Under the pieces are notes generated by a model. The model saw only the letters and a program-made list of their open reading frames with translations. It searched no databases and had not been told where the DNA came from. This document shows, one piece after another, positions 24,115-32,184 of a stretch of 34,586 nucleotides of DNA (its first letter is position 1; every line of letters begins with the position of its first letter). The DNA lies in assembly GCA_000435755.1 (NCBI GenBank), contig FR889107.1, positions 1-34,586 on the forward strand, given 5' to 3'. The translations under genes were made by a program, and so were the position numbers. Origin of the DNA: Clostridium sp. CAG:508. GTDB taxonomy: Bacteria; Bacillota; Clostridia; TANB77; CAG-508.

Positions 24115-24725
24115 TTTTCATTTTCTTCCATTTTTCGTGTCACCCTCTCACTCTCTGGGTTTTCTAAGAATATTAGCCAATCTAATAGCTGATCTTTTTC
24201 GTTTTCTCTACCCTTTATTTTTGACAATTCAATTATATCAAGCTCGAATTTATCTGTCAATATTAACTTTTTGGCACTATTTGTTTCTATTATTTTCCAT
24301 GTGCTATGATATTCTACCTCTTCTAATCCTTTTATATTAAAATCTGCTATTAGTATTACTATTGTTTTTTCTAATTTATTATAATCGTCTCCTGCTTTAA
24401 TTTGTCTTGTGTACATTTTAGACCAGTAATATAACATTCTTTCAATAATATTATTCTTGTCTATTAACTGCATTTCAATATTACATTTTTCTTTTCCGTC
24501 TAGTTCTGTTACTATATCAAGTACGCCTAATTTATCGTCTTTTAATTCTCTTCTTAATATTGGATTTTTGTCTAATGATATCTTTTCTATTTTCCTTTTT
24601 AATATTTTTTCTAGAAAGTCTTTCGTTATATTTTCACTACCTACTTCTCCAAATATTGCTTGGAATATTATATCCATTTTTGGTGGATATCTCCTAATTT
24701 TTTTGTTTTGTTTTTGTTGTTCCAT
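24111..24725 (-). CDS. Rpn family protein, C-terminally truncated paralogue
   Basis: A 204-residue relative of the gene at 23133-24008. It keeps MDIIFQAIFGEVGSENITKD and the nuclease core GVLDIVTELDG...CNIEMQL, but ends at MEENEN, exactly where the neighbour continues as MEENENIKEAKEEL. It thus lacks the last 90 or so residues, including the repeat-like RDGKKEG segment and the terminal helix-turn-helix-like part. The stop codon falls at the edge of the 51-nt direct repeat, so the truncation is probably the duplication junction. I start it at the ATG 24723-24725, after AAGGAG; a TTG six codons earlier overlaps that site. The catalytic domain could still fold. It may be a decaying copy. Confidence 0.75.
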   Translation of the reverse strand: MEQQKQNKKIRRYPPKMDIIFQAIFGEVGSENITKDFLEKILKRKIEKISLDKNPILRRELKDDKLGVLDIVTELDGKEKCNIEMQLIDKNNIIERMLYYWSKMYTRQIKAGDDYNKLEKTIVILIADFNIKGLEEVEYHSTWKIIETNSAKKLILTDKFELDIIELSKIKGRENEKDQLLDWLIFLENPESERVTRKMEENEN

Positions 24726-24777
24726 ATATAAATTCTCCTTCAATTTTGTATTTTAGTTACATTTTTGCACCAAAAAC

Positions 24778-24828
24778 ACACCTCTCTTTCTTGCTAATTT
24801 ATATTTTCTTTGTTTGTGGAGATTTTAA
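24778..24828. repeat. 51-nt direct repeat, copy B
   Basis: Second copy of the repeat described for 24064-24114, one base different, upstream of the truncated Rpn gene. It is followed on the plus strand by short AT-rich repeats of GATTTTAA (24821-24848). Confidence 0.85.
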
Positions 24829-25018
24829 GATTTTAAGATTTTAAAATTTTAATTTTTTAGATTTAATAGTATTGAAAAACGTTAAAGATTTAAAATATTA
24901 TGGTTTAAAGTAGCTTTGATTTTAAATAATACTAATTCAAGATAATTCCATTGAGATTAAAATTTAATAATTAAAAACTTTAAATTTAGAAAATAATCAT
25001 TGCAACAAACGGATTTCA

Positions 25019-25163
25019 AGAATTTCTACGCAGTGCAAACTGCTAGAAATTCTAGTAATTCGCATATTTATCTTCTACAGAACTTTTTCATACTATGAAA
25101 AAGTTCCTAGAATATAAAAGAATGCAACTAAGTAAATATTGTTATACTATACTTAATTGCATT
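25019..25163. repeat. Cluster of three palindromic hairpins
   Basis: Within the 482-nt gap between the truncated Rpn gene and the gene remnant there are three successive inverted repeats. First, AGAATTTCTA / TAGAAATTCT (25019-25028, 25044-25053), with an inner GCAGT / ACTGC. Second, GAACTTTTTCATA-C-TATGAAAAAGTTC (25080-25106), perfect. Third, AATGCAACTAAGTA / TACTTAATTGCATT (25121-25134, 25150-25163), one mismatch. The rest of the gap (24829-25018) is AT-rich with no feature I can name. Confidence 0.75.
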
Positions 25164-25171
25164 TTGCAAGT

Positions 25172-25202
25172 AAAATCGTATGCCAAATTTCGACATATTT
25201 TG
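25172..25202. repeat. 31-nt direct repeat, copy A
   Basis: Matches 25532-25562 except for one base (C or T in ATGYCAAATTTCGACA). The two copies lie 360 nt apart and bracket a gene remnant. Confidence 0.85.
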
Positions 25203-25207
25203 CATTT

Positions 25208-25576
25208 TTATTTTTCAATATATCCACTTGTTTTTTGAGTGTACATTTCGTCTGTTACTGATTTGTATGTTTCTCCTTTGTAGTCATCTGTAAATCCGTT
25301 ATATGCTTTATATATTTCACCTGTATCAGTATTGTAAACTCTTTCATATCCTAATGTTGCGTCACTTTGTTTTTGGCTCATGATATCATAAGTTGTTTGT
25401 CTATTTTCCCATGCTTGCATATATGAGTCAAATGCTGCTTGAATTGAAGCACTTAAAGCTAAAGCTTGTTTTGTTTGCGCATTTCCATCATCTATTGTCT
25501 TTTTTACATAAGCGTCACTAAATTCAATTGAAAAATCGTATGTCAAATTTCGACATATTTTGTCTATTTTTTTCAA
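25208..25576 (-). pseudogene. Gene remnant between direct repeats
   Basis: An open frame of 122 codons whose central and C-terminal parts look protein-like (SDAYVKKTIDDGNAQTKQAL, MQAWENRQTTYDIMSQKQSD, LGYERVYNTDTGEIYKAYNG), resembling the C-terminal end of a larger exported protein. The apparent start is a TTG without a ribosome binding site. Its first 15-20 residues come from direct repeat copy B, whose sister copy A lies just after the stop codon. This suggests that the 5' part of the gene was lost in a repeat-mediated duplication or deletion. I do not recognise the parent family. It could be a small functional gene if an unrecognised start exists. Confidence 0.55.
25532..25562. repeat. 31-nt direct repeat, copy B
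   Basis: Second copy of the 25172-25202 repeat. It carries the near-palindrome TGTCAAATTTCGACA and forms the artificial N-terminus of the remnant frame. Confidence 0.85.
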
Positions 25577-25808
25577 TTATAAAGCAATTGAATTAAACAT
25601 TTTGAAACATTGAACAGCTTAATAAATATTTTTAAGATTCACAACTCCAACCCCTTTTTTGAATATTTGTTTAAGGTGACAAATTGGACTCTTAAACTTC
25701 TCTTTACCTTTTGATCTTTTTATAAAGATTAACCGTTTATTTTTCTATTGCATTTTGGTGTATTTTGATATAAAATATTAGCAAATTTATATAGATGGGA
25801 GAAATATT

Positions 25809-27032
25809 ATGGAGCCAAAAGTTTTAATTGTCGGAACAGATATAAATGCCTATTACATGGCAAGATGTTATCATGAAATTTATCATAAAAAAGTTGATTT
25901 GATTGGTAGAGTTGCTATGAGCTTTACTTCACTTAGCACTATTACTAATGTTAATATTATACCTAATTTAATCGAAGGAGACACTTTTGTTAATTCTTTA
26001 ATTGAATATGCAGAAAAACAAAATTTAAATAAAGATGAAAAGATTTTGTTAATTGGAACTAATGACTGTTATGTTAGTCTTATTGCAGAAAATAAAGATG
26101 CTTTAAGCCAATATTATGTTTTCAATTATTCTTCAAAAAAGCTTATGGATACACTTTTGGTGAAAGAAACATTTTATGATGTATACAAAGATAGTGGACT
26201 TGATTTTCCATGCACATATATTTACCCTTGTGATGGTTCAGGTTCTATTGAAAGTGTAAAAGCACATTTTCAAAATTATCCTTTGATTATAAAGCCTAGT
26301 GATGGTGTTACTTATCACGAAATTGATGGACTAGCTAAGGTGTATAAACTATATGATGAGCAACAATTAGAAGATACTATTAAAAAGATCGAAAATGCAG
26401 GTTATAAAGGAAATTTAATCATTCAAGAGTTCATTCCTGGTGATGATACTGCACTACATGATTGTTTATTTTATTGTGGTAAAGATAAAAAAGCAAAACT
26501 TGCTACTTTTGCACAAATAGGACTTCAAGAACATACTCCTACTGGAATTGGAAATTGTACTGTACTTGTTAATGGTTATTCAGAATATGGTTATCCAGAA
26601 GAATTGATTTACAAATTAAAAGACTTTTTGGAGTCTATTGGATATCAAGGCTTTGCTGAATTTGACTTAAAATATGATATACGTGATAAAAAGTATAAAG
26701 TTTTTGAGGTTAATCCAAGGCAATCTAGAAGTGGTTATTATTTCTGTGCTTGTGGTCATAACTTAGTTAAATTGTTAATTGATGATTTGTTTTACAATAG
26801 CTTAGATAATAACAAATTTGAACTTGTAAAAAACAATGTAGTTTTAAGTTTTGTTCCTAAGTCAGTTATCAAAAAATATGTAACAAGTGATAATTTAAAA
26901 GCTGAAATCAATAGAATTGGCAATATTGTTAGACCTCTTCGTTATGCTGAAGATATGCCATTTAGTAGAAGAAAATATCTTTTTATGAGAGATAGAAATT
27001 ATGTTAAAAAATACAGAAAATATACTTTTTAA
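25809..27032 (+). CDS. ATP-grasp enzyme, D-aspartate ligase-like
   Basis: A 407-residue cytoplasmic ATP-grasp protein. It has an N-terminal Rossmann-like part (KVLIVGTDINAYYMARCYHE), the ATP-binding region with YPLIIKPSDGVTYHEI and LIIQEFIPGDD, and the Mg/ATP site FAEFDLKYD...YKVFEVNPRQSRSGYY. The overall pattern, including IPGDD and the C-terminal basic KYLFMRDRNYVKKYRKYTF, recalls the D-aspartate ligase (Aslfm) that attaches D-Asp to the Lys side chain of the cell wall precursor in Enterococcus faecium. The next gene encodes a MurE-type ligase, which supports a wall role. It might instead add another acid or amino acid. GGGAG precedes the ATG at 25809. A TTGCAT / TATAAA pair upstream is poorly spaced. 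Confidence 0.75.
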   Translation: MEPKVLIVGTDINAYYMARCYHEIYHKKVDLIGRVAMSFTSLSTITNVNIIPNLIEGDTFVNSLIEYAEKQNLNKDEKILLIGTNDCYVSLIAENKDALSQYYVFNYSSKKLMDTLLVKETFYDVYKDSGLDFPCTYIYPCDGSGSIESVKAHFQNYPLIIKPSDGVTYHEIDGLAKVYKLYDEQQLEDTIKKIENAGYKGNLIIQEFIPGDDTALHDCLFYCGKDKKAKLATFAQIGLQEHTPTGIGNCTVLVNGYSEYGYPEELIYKLKDFLESIGYQGFAEFDLKYDIRDKKYKVFEVNPRQSRSGYYFCACGHNLVKLLIDDLFYNSLDNNKFELVKNNVVLSFVPKSVIKKYVTSDNLKAEINRIGNIVRPLRYAEDMPFSRRKYLFMRDRNYVKKYRKYTF

Positions 27033-27049
27033 TTTGAGAGGAAAGTTTT

Positions 27050-28570
27050 ATGAAACGTTATTTATTAAAGGATTATATTGATATCTTAAAAAAAGAAAAT
27101 TTAGTAGAAGATGTTTGTTTATGTGATAGTATATTAAATACTTCAATTGAAAAACTAGAACATAATTCAAAAGAAGTTGCTAATAACACTTTATATATTT
27201 GTAAAGGTTTAAATTATAAGCCCGAATACTTAAATGAAGCAATTGTAAGAGGTGCTACTGCATATATTTCAGAACCCGAAAATGTAACAGACCCAGATTT
27301 TCCACATATTGTTGTAAATGATATAAGAAAAGCTTTAGCTGCTGTTTCTTGTATGTATTATGATTTTCCAGCTGATAAAATAAATATGATTGGTCTTACT
27401 GGTACAAAAGGAAAGTCAACAACTGCTTATTACATAAAAAGTATTTTAGATGATTACATGAAAGAACACAATTTACCAGATACTGCAATTGTTTCTTCAA
27501 TTGATACTTATGATGGTAAGGAATGTAAAGAATCATTAATTACCAGCCCTGAATCTATTGATTTACAAGAACATATTGCAAATGCTGTTGATTGCAAAAT
27601 GCAAAATTTAGTTATGGAAGTTAGTAGTCAAGCTTTAAAACTAGATAGAGTTCATGATGTTTTATATAAAGTTGGAGTATTTCTAAATATTTCAGAAGAC
27701 CATATTAGTACAATTGAGCACCCTAATTTTGAAGACTATTTTGCTTCTAAATTAAAGTTTTTTGCCCAAGTTGAAAATGCTTGCGTAAATTTAGACTCAG
27801 ACTATATTGACCGTATTTTAGAAAATGCTCAAAAATCTAAAAAGATTATTACATTTAGCACCAAAAACGAAAAAGCTGATGTATTTGCTTATGATATTAA
27901 AAAATTAACTCACACATCAATTTCTTTTAGAGTTAAAACATCTAAATTTGATGAAGAAATATTACTAACGATGCCAGGATTATTTAATGTAGAAAATGCT
28001 TTAGCTGCAATTGCTACTGCAATGGTTCTAGACATTCCATTTAAAAACATTTACAATGGTTTAAAAGTCGCTAGAGCCAGTGGTAGAATGGAAGCACATG
28101 TTAGTAAAGATGGAAATATTATTGTTATTGTTGATTATGCGCATAATAAATTAAGTTTCCAAAAGCTGTATGAGTCTACTAAGCAAGAATACCCTGATAA
28201 AAATATAATTACAGTATTTGGTTGCCCTGGTGGAAAAGCTCAACTTCGTAGAAGGGATTTAGGTACTCTTTCTGGTATTCATTCAAAAGTTAGTTACTTA
28301 ACTGCTGAGGATCCCGGTCCAGAAGAGGCTGTTGATATTTGTAAAGAAATTGCTGAGTACGTTGCTAAAGAACATGGAAACTACAAAATTATTGAAGACC
28401 GTGGAGAAGCTATAAAAGAAGCTATTTTAGATAATCCAAATAGTGTTGTTTTAATTACTGGAAAAGGTAATGAAACTAGACAAAAAATCGGCAAAAAATT
28501 TATGCCTTGTTTGACAGATACTCAATATGCATTAGAAGCCTTAGAAGAATACAATAAAAAAATAGGATAA
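27050..28570 (+). CDS. murE: MurE-type UDP-MurNAc-tripeptide synthetase, not mDAP-type
   Basis: A 506-residue Mur ligase expected to add the third residue to UDP-MurNAc-L-Ala-D-Glu in the cytoplasm. The ATP site is GLTGTKGKST (115-124), with ITSPES, MEVSSQAL, GVFLNISEDHIS and VDYAHNK as family motifs. Enzymes adding meso-diaminopimelate carry DNPR in the specificity loop. Here the segment is EDPGPE (420-425), and the ATP site has GTKGK as in streptococcal L-Lys MurE. That suggests L-Lys or another amino acid. It follows the D-Asp-ligase-like gene by 17 nt with AGAGGAAAG ahead of the ATG, so the two are co-transcribed and probably act on the same precursor. It may be a second MurE. Confidence 0.85.
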   Translation: MKRYLLKDYIDILKKENLVEDVCLCDSILNTSIEKLEHNSKEVANNTLYICKGLNYKPEYLNEAIVRGATAYISEPENVTDPDFPHIVVNDIRKALAAVSCMYYDFPADKINMIGLTGTKGKSTTAYYIKSILDDYMKEHNLPDTAIVSSIDTYDGKECKESLITSPESIDLQEHIANAVDCKMQNLVMEVSSQALKLDRVHDVLYKVGVFLNISEDHISTIEHPNFEDYFASKLKFFAQVENACVNLDSDYIDRILENAQKSKKIITFSTKNEKADVFAYDIKKLTHTSISFRVKTSKFDEEILLTMPGLFNVENALAAIATAMVLDIPFKNIYNGLKVARASGRMEAHVSKDGNIIVIVDYAHNKLSFQKLYESTKQEYPDKNIITVFGCPGGKAQLRRRDLGTLSGIHSKVSYLTAEDPGPEEAVDICKEIAEYVAKEHGNYKIIEDRGEAIKEAILDNPNSVVLITGKGNETRQKIGKKFMPCLTDTQYALEALEEYNKKIG

Positions 28571-28575
28571 TACCT

Positions 28576-28611
28576 AAAAAAAGAATGTCATTTAAATGAC
28601 ATTCTTTTTTT
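28576..28611. terminator. Bidirectional terminator between murE-like gene and smc
   Basis: A perfect 36-nt palindrome: seven A, GAATGTCATTT, then its complement with seven T. It works for both convergent genes; the smc stop codon is three bases away. Confidence 0.92.
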
Positions 28612-28613
28612 AT

Positions 28614-31600
28614 TTATTTTAATTTAATTGATAATAGCTTACTTATTCCGTTTTCTTCCATAGTTACACCATATACTGAATCTCCTGCTTCCATTGTTCC
28701 TTTTCTATGTGTTATTACTAAGAATTGTGTTTGTTTGCAGAATTTCTTTAAATACTCTGCAAATCTGTATACATTAACATCATCTAATGCTGCTTCAATT
28801 TCGTCTAGTATGCAGAATGGTGCTGGATTTATTTTTAATATTGCAAATAATAGCGCTATGGCTGTAAATGCCTTTTCCCCACCTGATAATAACATCATGT
28901 TTTGAAGTTTTTTGCCTGGTGGTTGAACTCTAATATCAATTCCACATTCTAAAATATTTTCTTCATTTTCTAATATTAACTCTGCTTTTCCACCATTAAA
29001 TAATTCTGTAAATACTTCATTAAAGTTTTTATTTATAAGCTCAAACTTTTCTTTAAATTGATTTTGCATTGTTGTTGTCATATCGCCTATAATTTTTCTT
29101 AGTTTAGACGCTGTATTTTCCAAATCTAAGCGTTGTTCAGACATGAAGTCATATCTTTCCTTAGTCTTTTTATATTCTTCAATAGAATCGATATTTATGC
29201 TTCCTAAGTCTTTTATCTTATTACGCAAACTATTTACTTGTTTTTGTGCTGTTGCTACATTATTAGGCTTTTGATATTCTTCTGTACTATTTGGTGTTAG
29301 TTCATATTCATTCCATAAACTTTCAACTACTTGTTGTAAATCTTGCTCTAATTTTGTTTTCTTAACATCAAGTTTTATAATTTGCTCTTTCAAACTTTCT
29401 AATGTAGAAAATTGACTTTGAATTTCATTTTCCGTATTTACTAATTTTTCATTTTTAGCAATTCTTTCTTGTTTTAGCTCTTCAACTTTAGTTCCACTAT
29501 TGGTTACTTCTTGTTTGATTTGTTCTATTTGATTATTATACTCTGTAATAGTTTGTTCTAATTTAGTATTTTCTTCAGTTATTGCCAATATATTTTGATT
29601 TTTGTTTTCAATACTTTGCTCATTATTTTTAATATCTTGTGAAATTCTTTCAACCATTTCTTCAATTGAGCTTTCGCTTTCGTCAAAAGATGTAACAGAT
29701 ATTTTTAAATTAGTAATATCAAAATTCAAATCATCAATATATTTTTGATTATCTTTGTTATTTAATGCAAATTCTTCTATTACTTTGTTTAACTCTTCTA
29801 TTTGTTGTGTTAGTGCTTGTATTTCCGCTTCCTTTTGTTCTTTTAAAAGTCTATTTTCCTCTTTTTGTTTCTCTGTTTGTGTAAGTTCTTCTTTTAATTT
29901 AGCTAGCCTATTTTCCAAACGAGTAATATTTTCTTCAACTGCAACCATTTTTTGTTTTTCTGTTGCATATACTATTTCAATTTCTTGTAATTCTTTTTCA
30001 AGTTTGGCAGTCTCTTCAATGCTATCTCCAATAGATGATGCATACTCTTCTTTTTCTGCTGTTTTGTCAGCAATTTGTTTTTCTAGTTTTTTAAGTTCTT
30101 TTTCTAGGTCTTCAATTTCTCTGCTTCTTCCTAAAATATTTACTGTTTTAGTTTGTACACTTCCTCCTGAAATAGAACCACTAGAACTTATAATGTCACC
30201 TTTTAGAGTTACTATTCTAAATGAATATTTATCTTTTTTTGCAAGTGCAATAGCTGTATCCATATCTTCAACAACTACTGTGCGTCCTAATAAGCTTAAA
30301 ATTATTTGCTCATATTCTTTTTTACATTTTACTAAATCTGAGGCAATTCCAATTACTCCATCCATTTTTGTTAGTTTGTCTAACTTTTTGCCTTGAACAG
30401 AAGCTATTGGTAAAAATGATGCTCTTCCTAAACTGTTTGATCTTAAATATTCAATCATTTTTTTAGCATCTTGTTCTGTTGATGTTACAACATTTTGTAG
30501 TGATTGTCCTAAACACATTTCAATTGCTGTTTCATATTCTTTTTCAACTGAAATTAAGTTTGCTAAAACCCCATGAATTCCTTTATTTAAACTTGAATCT
30601 TTATCACATGCTACTAATAAAGATTTAACTGTTTTATTATATCCTTCTTTTTCTTTTTCAGTTTCAATTAAGAATTGATGTCTTGCTTGTTTCATTCTTT
30701 GTGTATATGTAAGTTTTGAAATTTCTTCTTCATATTGTTTTAGTTTTTGCATATTTTGTTCTTTTGCTTGAACACTCTTCTCTAGATTTTCTACTGCAAT
30801 ATTTCTTTTTGATTCTATATCATAAAATCCTTTTGAAATTTCATTTTTACCATATCTTGTAGAATCTAGCTCAGATATAACTGAATCAATTTCATTTTTT
30901 AATTGCTTTTTACGTTTTTCTAAGTTCTCATAATTAACATCTTGTGTATTTATTTCTGCTGCCAATTCATATTTTTTGTCTATATTATCTTGAACAATTT
31001 GCTTTTTGCCTTCTATTTCTAATTCTTTAGCAGATAATTTTTTTGATAATTCTGCAAGTTCTGCCTCTTTTTCTGCTAACTCTTTTTCAAACTTTTCTTT
31101 ATTAGATGTTAAATTTGTTTTCTTTTCTAATTTTTGTTTTTGTTCTTCTTTTAGTTCTTCTATTCTGTTTTTTACCTCTAATATTTCAGCTTCAAGTCTT
31201 TGTTTATTTGCACTGTTGTTTTGTATTCTTTCATTTGATATTCCTATTTCAGAGTTTATTTTTTCTATTTTATTTGAACTTTCAAACCCTATATTTTGCA
31301 TATTTTCAATTTGAGCTGTAATATCATCTACAACTTGTCTTAATTCTTCTTTAGAAGCTTGTAGAGCTTCCATCTTGCTATCTTCCGCTTCTTTTTGAGA
31401 AGTAATAATATCTTCATCTTTTACAAGTTGTTCTAGCTTTTCTTTATATGTATTGATATTATATATAAACAAGCCAACCTCAATAGATTTAAGTTCTTCT
31501 CTTAAATCTAAAAATTGTTTTGCTTTATCTGATTGCAATTTCAAAGGCTCAATATTTGCTTCAATTTCTGCTAATATATCATTTATACGAAGTAAATTTA

Positions 31601-32156
31601 ATTTCGTTTGCTCTAGCTTTTTCTCTGATTCTTGCTTTCTAGTTCTATATTTAACTATTCCAGCTGCCTCTTCAAAAATGTGTCTTCTATCTTCTGATTT
31701 ATTACTTAAAATTTCGTCAATTTTACCTTGTCCTATTATGCTATAACCATCTTTACCAATACCAGTATCCATAAATAGTTCTAAAATATCTTTTAAACGG
31801 CAAGGAACCTTGTTTATAAAATAACCTGTTTCACCGCTACGATATATTTTTCTTGTAACTGTTACCTCTGAGTATTCAATAGGAAGTTTGTTATCATTGT
31901 TATCAATTACAATTGATACTTCTGCAAAGCCTAATGATTTTCTTGCTTGTGTTCCTGCAAAAATGATATCTTCAGATTTTGCGCCTCTTAAAGACTTCAT
32001 GCTTTGCTCTCCTAATACCCAACGGATTGCATCTGATATATTACTTTTTCCAGAACCATTTGGCCCAATTACTGTTGTAATTCCTGGTTTAAATTCTAAT
32101 ACTGTTTTATCTGCAAAAGACTTAAATCCTTGCATTTCTATTCTTTTTAAATACAT
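28614..32156 (-). CDS. smc: Chromosome segregation protein SMC
   Basis: A 1180-residue condensin ATPase, the usual length for bacterial SMC. Walker A GPNGSGKSN is at 31-39, the Q-loop region in IRWVLGEQ. Two long coiled coils (about 170-510 and 670-1010) flank the hinge (about 515-660; GIHGVLANLISVEKEYETAIE, RASFLPI). The C-terminal head has the signature LSGGEKAF and Walker B FCILDEIEAALDD. It compacts and resolves the chromosome with ScpA and ScpB. GGTGAAG precedes the ATG at 32154-32156. The upstream neighbour, 28 nt away, is an unknown helical protein and not the rnc gene found in many Firmicutes. Confidence 0.97.
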   Translation of the reverse strand: MYLKRIEMQGFKSFADKTVLEFKPGITTVIGPNGSGKSNISDAIRWVLGEQSMKSLRGAKSEDIIFAGTQARKSLGFAEVSIVIDNNDNKLPIEYSEVTVTRKIYRSGETGYFINKVPCRLKDILELFMDTGIGKDGYSIIGQGKIDEILSNKSEDRRHIFEEAAGIVKYRTRKQESEKKLEQTKLNLLRINDILAEIEANIEPLKLQSDKAKQFLDLREELKSIEVGLFIYNINTYKEKLEQLVKDEDIITSQKEAEDSKMEALQASKEELRQVVDDITAQIENMQNIGFESSNKIEKINSEIGISNERIQNNSANKQRLEAEILEVKNRIEELKEEQKQKLEKKTNLTSNKEKFEKELAEKEAELAELSKKLSAKELEIEGKKQIVQDNIDKKYELAAEINTQDVNYENLEKRKKQLKNEIDSVISELDSTRYGKNEISKGFYDIESKRNIAVENLEKSVQAKEQNMQKLKQYEEEISKLTYTQRMKQARHQFLIETEKEKEGYNKTVKSLLVACDKDSSLNKGIHGVLANLISVEKEYETAIEMCLGQSLQNVVTSTEQDAKKMIEYLRSNSLGRASFLPIASVQGKKLDKLTKMDGVIGIASDLVKCKKEYEQIILSLLGRTVVVEDMDTAIALAKKDKYSFRIVTLKGDIISSSGSISGGSVQTKTVNILGRSREIEDLEKELKKLEKQIADKTAEKEEYASSIGDSIEETAKLEKELQEIEIVYATEKQKMVAVEENITRLENRLAKLKEELTQTEKQKEENRLLKEQKEAEIQALTQQIEELNKVIEEFALNNKDNQKYIDDLNFDITNLKISVTSFDESESSIEEMVERISQDIKNNEQSIENKNQNILAITEENTKLEQTITEYNNQIEQIKQEVTNSGTKVEELKQERIAKNEKLVNTENEIQSQFSTLESLKEQIIKLDVKKTKLEQDLQQVVESLWNEYELTPNSTEEYQKPNNVATAQKQVNSLRNKIKDLGSINIDSIEEYKKTKERYDFMSEQRLDLENTASKLRKIIGDMTTTMQNQFKEKFELINKNFNEVFTELFNGGKAELILENEENILECGIDIRVQPPGKKLQNMMLLSGGEKAFTAIALLFAILKINPAPFCILDEIEAALDDVNVYRFAEYLKKFCKQTQFLVITHRKGTMEAGDSVYGVTMEENGISKLLSIKLK

Positions 32157-32184
32157 TTGTTACTTCACCTTTTCTTAAGTTTTG

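Noticed and set aside
24834..24850. CRISPR-like or tandem array from repeated GATTTTAAGA
   Set aside because: Only two or three short AT-rich units without spacers; this is simple sequence.
25208..25576. Functional small secreted protein
   Set aside because: No signal peptide and no credible start; the N-terminal residues derive from a direct repeat. Kept as a remnant.
29755..30396. 213-codon open frame opposite smc
   Set aside because: Low-complexity Ser/Phe/Leu-rich translation on the complement of a well-supported SMC coiled coil; no ribosome binding site. A shadow.
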